A DNA stretch of 7,407 nucleotides from Pseudomonadota bacterium (GTDB lineage: Bacteria > Myxococcota > Myxococcia > Myxococcales > Vulgatibacteraceae). Position 1 is the first letter of the stretch. Each line of letters begins with the position of its first letter. The stretch covers positions 1 through 7,407 of the forward strand of contig JAEZJH010000145.1 of the NCBI GenBank assembly GCA_023436385.1, written 5' to 3'. This document shows, in pieces, positions 1-5,944 of the stretch. Made by a program: the position numbers and the translations under genes. The notes below the pieces were generated by a model, which worked only from the letters and a program-made list of their open reading frames with translations, had not been told where the DNA came from and searched no databases.

Positions 1-17
1 GCCTTCCGCCTCCAGAC

Positions 18-53
18 CGAACGGCGGCGGCGCGACAGCCCTGCCGCCGTTCG
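18..53 (+). terminator. GC-rich hairpin, probable terminator of an upstream gene
   Basis: CGAACGGCGGC at 18-28 is perfectly complementary to GCCGCCGTTC plus G at 43-53, giving an 11-bp stem with a 14-nt loop at 29-42. Only two T residues follow before other bases, so it lacks the U-tract of a textbook intrinsic terminator. GC-rich genomes often show such hairpins at gene ends. It ends exactly where the -35 box of the next promoter begins. No coding sequence can be assigned to positions 1-53. The hairpin is symmetrical, so it could serve a gene on either strand to its left. Confidence 0.5.
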
Positions 54-82
54 TTGACAGCACGGATCCCGGCTGCTAGTCA
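54..82 (+). promoter_or_regulatory. Candidate sigma70-type promoter for the outer-membrane protein gene
   Basis: A perfect TTGACA -35 box lies at 54-59. Seventeen bases later is TAGTCA at 77-82, preceded by TG at 74-75 in extended -10 arrangement (TGcTAGTCA). The -35 is full consensus and the spacing is ideal. The -10 keeps only the first two consensus bases, so the extended TG would have to compensate. A start near position 89 would give a leader of about 23 nt before the ATG at 112. Myxobacterial promoters often diverge from the E. coli consensus, so this remains a prediction. Confidence 0.45.
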
Positions 83-111
83 CCGGCCTCTACTCCGCTC
101 CGGAGGAGCCC

Positions 112-1953
112 ATGTTCCTTCGTCCCGCGGTGGCTGCCGCCGCCGTGCTCTGCGCCGCGCTCCTCGTTCCCCACGTCGCCTCCGCCCAGGGGGCGCCCCG
201 TTCGCGGCCCACCCCAGGACAGACCCCGCGGTCGTCCGATCCCGAGCGGGAGGCCCTCCGCAAGGAGATCCTCGCCGAGCTCGAGGGGCGTTTCGACACG
301 GTGAAGGAGGAGATCCGCGACGAGGTCCGGGCCGCGGTCACCTCCGCCAACGCCGCCCAGGCCTGGGATGAGGAGTTCGAGGAGACCCGCCCCGAGCTCG
401 AGTTCTTCGAGGCCCACGGCTACTTCCGCACGCGGATGGAGCTGTTCGACAAGTTCGACCTGGGCCAGCGCGACCGGGCCGGGACCCCGACCATCTACCC
501 GGACGATCCCGTCGATTCCGACCGCAGCACCAACGCCTTCGCCGATCTCCGGCTCCGCTTCGAGCCGACGCTGAACGTGGCGGAGCAGGTGCGGATCAAG
601 GCGCAGATCGACCTCCTCGACAACGTGGTGCTGGGCTCCTCCCCGGACCACGGCTCCCGCTCCGGCTACTCCTTCTTCGCCAATGGGCAGCGGCCGCCGC
701 AGTACGGCGACAACTCCTGGACCGACTCGATCGTGGTGAAGCGCGCCTGGGCGGAGGTGCGCACGCCCTTCGGCGAGCTGCGCTTCGGCCGGATGGGGAC
801 GCACTGGGGCCTGGGCGTTCTGGCCAACGACGGCAACTGCCTCGACTGCGACCACGGCGACACCGTCGACCGGATCCTCTTCGCCACCAAGATCGCCGAC
901 CACGTGATCGCCCCGGCGATCGACTTCGTCTCCGAGGGCCCGACCACCGGCCGCCCCGGCGATCCGATCCCCACCGCGCAGCCGGTCGATCGGACCCAGC
1001 TCGACGACGCCCGCGACCTGGTGCTGGCGATCGCCCGGCAGGACGATCCCGAGGAGATGCGCAAGAAGCGGCTCGCCGGCCAGCAGACCTTCGTCAACTA
1101 CGGCCTCTACTTCGTCTACCGGACCCAGAGCTGGGACGCGCCCGACCAGAACGCCATCGGCTTCGCCCCCGGCGACGTCAACGCCATCGACGACGGCGTC
1201 CTCGATCGCAGCGACTTCGTGCCCCGGGACGCCTGGGCGGTGATCCCCGACCTCTGGTTCCGCCTGATCCACAAGAGCTACCGGCTCGAGCTGGAGCTGG
1301 TCACCGTCCAGGGCGAGATCGGCAACTGGGCCCTCGACCCGAGCCAGTCCTCCACCGCCACCCAGAACCTCGAGCTGGCCCAGTACGGCGCGGTGATCCA
1401 GAACGAGTTCGAGCTCCTCGACGGCGACCTCTCCCTCGGCCTCGAGCTGGGCTACGCCTCCGGCGACCCCGCCTACGGCTTCGGCAACTTCCCCGGGCGG
1501 ACCGGCGACGCCACCGAGCGCGGCGCCTGGGAAGGTCCGCAGTACGCCTGCCGGGGCGCGGTCTGCTCCGACAACAAGATCGAGAACTTCCGGTTCGACC
1601 AGGACTACCGGGTCGACATGATCCTGTTCCGGGAGATCCTGGGCGGGGTCACCGACGCCACCTACGTGAAGCCGTCGCTCCGCTACGACGTCACCGAGGG
1701 CCTGAACCTCAGCCTGGCGATCATCTACTCGCAGGCCAACGAGGGCCGGACCACGCCGACCGGCGACAAGCCCCTCGGCGTCGAGGTCGACGCGGGGATC
1801 CTCTACCGCTCCGACGACAACTTCGTGGCCGGGGTGCGGTACGGCGTGCTCTTCCCGATGTCGGGGCTGAACCAGTACGACCTCACCACCGGCGACACCT
1901 TCGACTCGTCCACCGCGCAGGCGGTCCGGGGGATCTTCGCGGTAACGTACTGA
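112..1953 (+). CDS. Secreted, probable outer-membrane beta-barrel protein (myxobacterial TIGR04551-like)
   Basis: This 613-aa protein starts with a Sec signal peptide: basic Arg4, an Ala/Leu/Val-rich core at 6-22, and a likely signal peptidase I site after Ala-Ser-Ala (residues 23-25). Residues 41-83 form a charged, heptad-like helix that could be a coiled coil. From about residue 97 onward, alternating hydrophobic/polar strands rich in Tyr, Phe, Leu and Arg alternate with Asp/Gly/Asn-rich loops, as in porins. The chain ends in ...Phe-Ala-Val-Thr-Tyr, a typical C-terminal beta-signal for BAM assembly. The mature protein has exactly four cysteines in two close pairs, Cys243/Cys246 and Cys480/Cys485. 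ATG at 112 is preceded by GGAGGAG at 102-108. From memory it resembles a myxobacterial family of large uncharacterised proteins (TIGR04551), but I could not test this. The transported substrate is unknown. argH follows after 18 bp, so the two may be co-transcribed. The barrel call is fairly secure; the family name is tentative. Confidence 0.75.
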   Translation: MFLRPAVAAAAVLCAALLVPHVASAQGAPRSRPTPGQTPRSSDPEREALRKEILAELEGRFDTVKEEIRDEVRAAVTSANAAQAWDEEFEETRPELEFFEAHGYFRTRMELFDKFDLGQRDRAGTPTIYPDDPVDSDRSTNAFADLRLRFEPTLNVAEQVRIKAQIDLLDNVVLGSSPDHGSRSGYSFFANGQRPPQYGDNSWTDSIVVKRAWAEVRTPFGELRFGRMGTHWGLGVLANDGNCLDCDHGDTVDRILFATKIADHVIAPAIDFVSEGPTTGRPGDPIPTAQPVDRTQLDDARDLVLAIARQDDPEEMRKKRLAGQQTFVNYGLYFVYRTQSWDAPDQNAIGFAPGDVNAIDDGVLDRSDFVPRDAWAVIPDLWFRLIHKSYRLELELVTVQGEIGNWALDPSQSSTATQNLELAQYGAVIQNEFELLDGDLSLGLELGYASGDPAYGFGNFPGRTGDATERGAWEGPQYACRGAVCSDNKIENFRFDQDYRVDMILFREILGGVTDATYVKPSLRYDVTEGLNLSLAIIYSQANEGRTTPTGDKPLGVEVDAGILYRSDDNFVAGVRYGVLFPMSGLNQYDLTTGDTFDSSTAQAVRGIFAVTY

Positions 1954-1971
1954 AGCGAGACGGGGGGGCCC

Positions 1972-3354
1972 GTGGAACGAAATGGGGGGGCGGTCTCCCG
2001 GGCGGCGCTGTCGGCGCCGGCCGACGGGAGACTGGTTTCGTTCAACGCGTCGATCGACGTCGATCGCCGGCTGTTCCGCGAGGATGTGGCCGGCTCGATC
2101 GCCCACGTCGAGGCGCTCGCCGCCGCCGGGATCGTCCCGGCGGAGGACGCCGCGGCGATCGTCGGGGCGCTCCGGACCATCGAGGGCGAACTGGCGGAGG
2201 GGAAGCTCCCCTTCCGCGAGGAACTCGAGGACATCCACACCCACGTCGAGCGGCGGCTCGCGGAGCTGGTGGGGCCGGAGGTCGCCGGCAAGCTCCACAC
2301 CGCCCGGTCGCGAAACGACCAGGTGGCTCTCGACGAGATCCTCTGGCTGCAGCGGGCGGTCTGCGAGACCGACCGCGCCCTCGCCGAGCTGCAGCGGGCG
2401 CTGGTGGGCCAGGCGGAGCGCCACGCCGGCGATCCGATGCCGGGCTACACGCACCTGCAGCGGGCGCAGCCGATCACCCTGGGGCACCACCTCCTCGCCC
2501 ACGTCGAGGCGCTCGAGCGCGACCGGGGCCGCTTCCGCGACTGCGCCCGGCGCCACGCGCGCTCGCCCCTGGGGAGCGGGGCGCTGGCCGCCACCACCCT
2601 CCCGATCGATCGCGAGCACGCCGCCCGGACCCTGGGCCTCGACGGCGTCACCCGGAACTCGCTCGACGGCGTCTCCGCCCGGGACGGGCTCCTCGAGTTC
2701 CTCGCCGCCGCCGCCATCGCCGGCGTGCACCTCTCGCGGTTCGCCGAGGAGCTCTGTCTCTGGGCGACCCTCGAGTTCGGCTTCGTGGTCCTCGACGACG
2801 CCTTCTGCACCGGCTCGTCGCTCCTCCCGCAGAAGCGGAACCCGGACGTCGCGGAGCTGGTGCGCGGCAAGGCCGGGCGTTTGATCGGCGATCTGGTCAC
2901 CCTGCTCGCGGTGGTGAAGGGGCTCCCGCTCGCCTACGACAAGGATCTCCAGGAGGACAAGCGGCCGGCCCTCGACGCCCACGAGACCCTGGTCGATTCT
3001 GCCCGCGTGCTCGCGGGCCTGGTGGAGAGCGCCCGCTTCGTCCCGGAGCGGATGCGGGCGGCGCTGCACGAGGGAGAGGTCTGCGCCACCGACGCCGCCG
3101 AGCGTCTGGTGGCGGCGGGCGTCCCCTTCCGCAAGGCCCACGAGCTCCTCGGGGCGATGGTCCGGGAGGCCCGGGAGCGCGGAATGCGCCTCGCCGACCT
3201 CCCGCCGGAGACGCTGGCGGCGTACCATCCGGCGCTGGCGGAGCCGGGCCTCTTCGATCCGGAGATGAGCCTCGCCCGCCGGGACGTCGTCGGCGGACCG
3301 GCCCCGGCCCGGGTCCGCGAGGAGGTGCGACGGTGGCGCGAGCAGCTCGACTGA
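1972..3354 (+). CDS. argH: Argininosuccinate lyase
   Basis: The enzyme cleaves argininosuccinate to arginine and fumarate, the last step of arginine synthesis, in the cytoplasm. The 460-aa product has the hallmarks of the fumarase/aspartase superfamily: SIDVDRRLF at 27-35, ARSRNDQ at 111-117, GYTHLQRAQP at 158-167 with the catalytic His161, TRNSLD at 227-232, and the mobile signature loop GSSLLPQKRNP at 281-291 holding the catalytic serine. KGLPLAYDKDLQEDK further on is also typical. Length matches the family (E. coli about 457 aa). The N-terminus is odd: the usual Leu-Trp-Gly-Gly-Arg-Phe is missing, and an ungapped alignment places SRAAL (9-13) there. GTG at 1972 is the only plausible in-frame start. 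It has a poor ribosome site, just a run of seven G at 1962-1968, so translation may depend on the gene upstream, whose stop lies 18 bp before it. The 3' end overlaps the next gene by 22 bp. argG is not in the window. Confidence 0.96.
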   Translation: MERNGGAVSRAALSAPADGRLVSFNASIDVDRRLFREDVAGSIAHVEALAAAGIVPAEDAAAIVGALRTIEGELAEGKLPFREELEDIHTHVERRLAELVGPEVAGKLHTARSRNDQVALDEILWLQRAVCETDRALAELQRALVGQAERHAGDPMPGYTHLQRAQPITLGHHLLAHVEALERDRGRFRDCARRHARSPLGSGALAATTLPIDREHAARTLGLDGVTRNSLDGVSARDGLLEFLAAAAIAGVHLSRFAEELCLWATLEFGFVVLDDAFCTGSSLLPQKRNPDVAELVRGKAGRLIGDLVTLLAVVKGLPLAYDKDLQEDKRPALDAHETLVDSARVLAGLVESARFVPERMRAALHEGEVCATDAAERLVAAGVPFRKAHELLGAMVREARERGMRLADLPPETLAAYHPALAEPGLFDPEMSLARRDVVGGPAPARVREEVRRWREQLD

Positions 3355-3605
3355 CGATCGGCGTGGGAGTTCTGGCGGGCATGCTCGCGTGGGGCTGCGG
3401 CGCCAAGGCGCCACCCCGGCCGCCCACCGAGGCGACGACGACGCGGATCCCGATGCCGAAGAAGGTCGAGCCCGGCGCCGGCGGCACCGGCGGCGCGGCG
3501 GAGCAGGGCGGCACCGGCGGCGCGGGCGGGATCGATCCGTTCGACGAGCTGGAGGGGTTCGGCGGGGACGAGACCTTCGGCGACGAGGTGCCGGGCAGCG
3601 AGTGA
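3333..3605 (+). CDS. Small LptM/YifL-like lipoprotein between argH and lysA
   Basis: This is a 90-aa precursor. Residues 1-6 are basic (Arg3, Arg6), 7-21 form a hydrophobic segment, and Cys22 is the predicted lipidated residue after Leu-Ala-Trp-Gly. Trp at -2 makes the lipobox slightly atypical. The mature start, CGAKAPPRPP, shares C-G-x-K-x-P with the CGLKGP start of E. coli LptM (YifL), a lipoprotein known to aid maturation of the LPS translocon protein LptD. In many Proteobacteria a small lipoprotein of this kind sits just before lysA or dapF, often after argH, and the position here is the same. The rest is low complexity: a Pro/Thr stretch, a Gly-rich double repeat (49-66), and an acidic tail. 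GTG at 3333 is chosen because GGAGG (3321-3325) precedes it at 7 nt and because it supplies the charged n-region. The next in-frame ATG at 3381 would leave too short a signal. It overlaps argH by 22 bp, suggesting coupled translation. Lipoprotein call strong; LptM homology plausible, not proven. Confidence 0.75.
   Translation: MARAARLTIGVGVLAGMLAWGCGAKAPPRPPTEATTTRIPMPKKVEPGAGGTGGAAEQGGTGGAGGIDPFDELEGFGGDETFGDEVPGSE
3480..3525 (+). repeat. Two-copy 27-bp-period direct repeat inside the lipoprotein gene
   Basis: An identical 19-bp unit, GGCGGCACCGGCGGCGCGG, occurs at 3480-3498 and again at 3507-3525. The 27-bp offset is exactly nine codons, so the protein repeats as GGTGGAAEQ followed by GGTGGAGGI. 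The in-frame period makes this a probable small tandem duplication in a flexible linker rather than a regulatory repeat. Confidence 0.7.
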
Positions 3606-3629
3606 CCCCCGGTCCTCCGGCCCCGGGGG
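3606..3629 (+). terminator. Short hairpin after the lipoprotein gene, weak terminator candidate
   Basis: CCCCCGG at 3606-3612 pairs perfectly with CCGGGGG at 3623-3629 around a 10-nt loop. It begins on the base after the lipoprotein stop codon. No T-run follows, and lysA begins 55 bp downstream, so it may only attenuate transcription or have no function. The rest of the 79-bp gap holds a TACCTT hexamer at 3653-3658 without a recognisable -35 partner. Confidence 0.3.
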
Positions 3630-3684
3630 CGGCGCGGGCCGCGGTCGATGGCTACCTTTCCGCGGATCCGACCGGGGGATCGGG

Positions 3685-4932
3685 ATGCACCTCTTCCGCT
3701 ACGTCCACGGCCAGCTCCACTGCGAGGGCGTCTCCCTCGACGCCCTCGCCGCGCGCCACGGAACGCCGCTCTACGTCTACTCCGCGGGCACCATCGACCG
3801 GCACTACCGGGTCTTCGACCGGGCCTTCTCCGGACGGCCGCACCTGGTCTGCTACTCGGTGAAGGCCAACTCCAACCTCGCGGTGCTGGCGCGGCTGTCG
3901 CGGCTGGGGAGCGGCTTCGACGTGGGCTCGGGCGGCGAGCTGTACCGCGTCCTCGCCGCCGGCGGCGATCCGACGCGGGCGGTCTTCTCCGGCGTCGGCA
4001 AGACCGACGAGGACCTCGGGTATGCCCTCGCCCACGGGATCCTCCTCTTCAACGTCGAGAGCGAGGGCGAGCTGGAGGCGATCTCCCGGGTGGCGAAGCG
4101 GCAGCGGCGCCGGGCGCGGATCGCGGTGCGGGTCAACCCCGACGTCGATCCGAAGACCCACCCCTACATCGCCACCGGGCTCCGGACCTCGAAGTTCGGG
4201 ATCCCGATCGAGCGCGCCGGCGAGGTCTACGCCCGGGCCCGGGCGCTCCCCAACCTCGACCCCATCGGCGTCGACTGCCACATCGGCTCGCAGCTGGTGG
4301 AGGTGGCGCCGTTCGTCGACGCGCTGGTGCGGGTGCGGGCGCTGGTCGAGGAGCTGCGGGGCGCGGGCTTTCCCATCGAGTTCCTCGATCTCGGCGGGGG
4401 CCTGGGGATCCCCTACGACGACGAGGCCCCGCCCGCGCCGCGCGCGTACGGCGCCGCGGTGAAGCGGGCGCTCGGGAAGCTCGACGTCACCCTGCTCCTC
4501 GAGCCCGGCCGCGTCATCGTCGGCAACGCCGGGGTGCTGGTCACCCGGGTGCTCTACCGGAAGCAGGGTGCCGAGAAGGAGTTCGTGATCGTCGACGCGG
4601 GGATGAACGACCTCCTCCGCCCCTCGCTCTACGGCTCGCACCACGACCTGGTGCCGGTGGAGCGGGCCCGCGGGCGGCGCACGGTCAAGGCCGACGTGGT
4701 CGGCCCGGTCTGCGAGTCGGGGGACTTCCTCGCCCGCGACCGGGAGGTCGCCGACGTCGCCCCGGGCGACCTGGTCGCGGTGATGAGTGCCGGCGCCTAC
4801 GGCTTCGCCATGGCCTCGAACTACAACTCGCGGCCCCGGCCGGCCGAGCTGCTCGTCGACGGCAGCCGCGTGCTCCTGGCCCGCCGCCGGGAGACCTGGG
4901 CCGACCTCGCGCGGGGCGAGCGGCCGGGCTGA
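3685..4932 (+). CDS. lysA: Diaminopimelate decarboxylase
   Basis: This PLP enzyme decarboxylates meso-2,6-diaminopimelate to L-lysine, the last step of the DAP route, in the cytoplasm. The 415-aa product is a complete fold-type III (alanine racemase-like barrel plus beta-domain) decarboxylase. YSVKANSN at 57-64 has the PLP-binding Lys60. HIGSQ is at 199-203, the Gly-rich phosphate loop GGGLGIPY at 237-244, EPGR at 273-276, CESGD at 343-347 with the active-site Cys343 contributed across the dimer, and AYGFAMASNYN at 371-381. Length fits the family (about 415-420 aa). The start at ATG 3685 gives the typical MHLFRYVHGQLHCEGV opening and is preceded by a G-rich stretch (3674-3678), a weak ribosome site. 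It follows the lipoprotein gene by 79 bp and is separated from dapA by 112 bp containing a hairpin and a promoter, so lysA may belong to the argH transcript or have its own. dapF does not follow, unlike in many Proteobacteria. Confidence 0.97.
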   Translation: MHLFRYVHGQLHCEGVSLDALAARHGTPLYVYSAGTIDRHYRVFDRAFSGRPHLVCYSVKANSNLAVLARLSRLGSGFDVGSGGELYRVLAAGGDPTRAVFSGVGKTDEDLGYALAHGILLFNVESEGELEAISRVAKRQRRRARIAVRVNPDVDPKTHPYIATGLRTSKFGIPIERAGEVYARARALPNLDPIGVDCHIGSQLVEVAPFVDALVRVRALVEELRGAGFPIEFLDLGGGLGIPYDDEAPPAPRAYGAAVKRALGKLDVTLLLEPGRVIVGNAGVLVTRVLYRKQGAEKEFVIVDAGMNDLLRPSLYGSHHDLVPVERARGRRTVKADVVGPVCESGDFLARDREVADVAPGDLVAVMSAGAYGFAMASNYNSRPRPAELLVDGSRVLLARRRETWADLARGERPG

Positions 4933-4954
4933 CCGCGGGGCGAATCGCCCGTGG
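4933..4954 (+). terminator. Hairpin after lysA, candidate terminator
   Basis: Immediately after the lysA stop, CCGC(G)GGGCG at 4933-4942 pairs with CGCCCGTGG at 4946-4954. This gives a nine-pair stem with one bulged G (4937), one G-U pair and a three-base AAT loop. There is no T-run behind it. The placement between lysA and a separate promoter for dapA supports a terminator role, but the missing U-tract lowers confidence. Confidence 0.35.
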
Positions 4955-4988
4955 GCCGGGTGGTACGAGGAGGCCGCGCGCGCCACCG

Positions 4989-5017
4989 TTGCCGGGAGTG
5001 GTGCCGCTTCGTAGGAT
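4989..5017 (+). promoter_or_regulatory. Candidate sigma70-type promoter of the dapA-dapB operon
   Basis: TTGCCG at 4989-4994 matches four of six bases of the -35 consensus. TAGGAT at 5012-5017 matches four of six bases of the -10 consensus, and they are 17 bases apart. The predicted start near 5024 gives a leader of about 20 nt. That is far too short for a lysine riboswitch or a leader-peptide attenuator, so any control here would be by a protein at the promoter. Confidence 0.5.
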
Positions 5018-5031
5018 GCGCGTCCCCGCCC

Positions 5032-5036
5032 GGAGG
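5032..5036 (+). promoter_or_regulatory. Ribosome binding site that fixes the dapA start
   Basis: GGAGG at 5032-5036 lies 8 nt before the ATG at 5045 but only 2 nt before an in-frame TTG at 5039. The spacing therefore selects ATG 5045 and removes two residues from the longest reading frame. Confidence 0.75.
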
Positions 5037-5044
5037 ATTTGCCG

Positions 5045-5944
5045 ATGACCAAGCTCTCCCTCGAAGGTTCGTTCACCGCCCTCGCCACGCCCTTCCGCGA
5101 CGGAGCGCTCGACGAACGGGCCTACCGCGAACTCTGCGAGTGGCAGCTCGCGAATGGCACCGACGGTCTGGTCCCCTGCGGCACCACCGGCGAGGCGGTC
5201 ACGCTCTCCCCGGTGGAGCAGCTCGCCTGCGTGGAGATCGCCGTGGAGGTGGCCCACGCCGCCGGGAAGCCGGTGATCGCCGGCGCCGGCTCGAACTCCA
5301 CCGCGAAGACGATCGAGCAGGTGCAGGCGATGCGCGAGGCCGGCGCCGACGCGGCGCTGGTGGTCACCCCCTACTACAACAAGCCGACGCAGGCGGGCCT
5401 GGTGGCGCACTACCGCGAGGTGGCCCGCCAGGTCCCCGGCTTCCCGCTCGTCGCCTACAACGTGCCGGGCCGCACCGGCTGCGATCTCCAGCCGGCCACC
5501 TACGAGGCGCTCGCCGGGATCGAGGAGCTGGTGGCGGTGAAGGAGGCCACCGGCAACCTGGTGCGCCTGGTGGAGATCTTCGAGCGGGTGGGCGACCGCT
5601 TCTCGATGCTCTCGGGCGACGATCCCACCATCGCCCCCTTCTGCGCCCTGGGCGGCAAGGGCGTGATCTCCGTCAGCTCCAACGTCGCGCCGCGGCAGGT
5701 CAGCAACCTGGTCCGCGCGGCGCGGGAGGGCCGGCTCCGGGAGGCCCGGGAGCTCCAGGTGACGCTCCAGCCGCTCCACCGGGCGCTCTTCGTCGAGTCG
5801 AACCCGATCCCGGTGAAGGCGGCGCTCCACCTCCTCGGCCGGTTCGCCGACGAGATCCGGCTGCCGCTTACCCCGGCCACCGCCGCTACCCGGGAGGCGC
5901 TCCGGGCCGCTCTCGCCGACCTGGGGATCGAGGTGAGGGCGTGA
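5045..5944 (+). CDS. dapA: 4-hydroxy-tetrahydrodipicolinate synthase
   Basis: The enzyme condenses pyruvate with aspartate 4-semialdehyde, the committed step to DAP and lysine, in the cytoplasm. The 299-aa protein is a full-length class I aldolase-like TIM barrel. It has GTTGE at 46-50 (Thr47, Thr48 of the proton relay), YYNKP at 110-114 with Tyr111, YNVPGRT at 138-144 with catalytic Tyr138 and substrate-binding Arg143, and VKEATG at 165-170 with Schiff-base Lys166. These match E. coli Thr44/45, Tyr107, Tyr133, Arg138 and Lys161. The lysine-inhibition site is not kept: the positions of E. coli His53, His56 and Glu84 hold Pro56, Gln59 and Lys88, so the enzyme is probably insensitive to lysine (inference). 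It is first in an operon behind its own promoter and ends in the four-base overlap GTGA with dapB, suggesting translational coupling. Confidence 0.96.
   Translation: MTKLSLEGSFTALATPFRDGALDERAYRELCEWQLANGTDGLVPCGTTGEAVTLSPVEQLACVEIAVEVAHAAGKPVIAGAGSNSTAKTIEQVQAMREAGADAALVVTPYYNKPTQAGLVAHYREVARQVPGFPLVAYNVPGRTGCDLQPATYEALAGIEELVAVKEATGNLVRLVEIFERVGDRFSMLSGDDPTIAPFCALGGKGVISVSSNVAPRQVSNLVRAAREGRLREARELQVTLQPLHRALFVESNPIPVKAALHLLGRFADEIRLPLTPATAATREALRAALADLGIEVRA

Noticed and set aside
1980..1991. Lys-Trp-Gly-Gly in a shifted frame at the argH start, hinting at a lost WGGRF by frameshift
   Set aside because: That frame has no nearby start codon. Rejoining it would need a two-base insertion or a one-base loss and would still not give Arg-Phe. 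The ungapped alignment of the annotated frame fits the family better.
2347..2466. CTGCAGCGGGCG occurring three times in argH (2347, 2389, 2455) and again at 7193
   Set aside because: Each copy encodes Leu-Gln-Arg-Ala with the preferred codons, in frame and at unequal spacing. Codon bias explains it.
76..3414. A 1112-codon open frame on the minus strand covering the barrel gene and argH
   Set aside because: It is the antisense of two well-supported genes. Its product is a low-complexity Arg/Gly/Val/Leu/Glu-rich string without domain motifs, as expected when GC-rich third positions remove stop codons from the opposite strand.
3648..3684. TACCTT at 3653-3658 as the -10 of a separate lysA promoter, and an ATG at 3648
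   Set aside because: No -35-like hexamer is found 16-18 bases upstream. The ATG is out of frame with lysA and opens only a low-complexity frame. A promoter here remains possible but unsupported.
4933..5044. A lysine riboswitch or leader peptide before dapA
   Set aside because: Only about 20 nt would lie between the predicted transcript start and the dapA ATG, and no lysine-rich short frame or L-box-like pairing is visible.
3652..5088. A 478-codon minus-strand open frame over lysA, and a 526-codon one at 5500-7080 over dapA/dapB
   Set aside because: Same cause: they mirror lysA, dapA and dapB, whose catalytic motifs are intact, and they show no recognisable motif or ribosome site.
4951..5940. 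An N-terminal extension of DapB to 598 aa, as a DapA-DapB-like fusion
   Set aside because: The extra part is dapA read in another frame and is Arg/Gly/Pro-rich noise. The GTG at 5941 in the GTGA overlap gives a normal DapB start.
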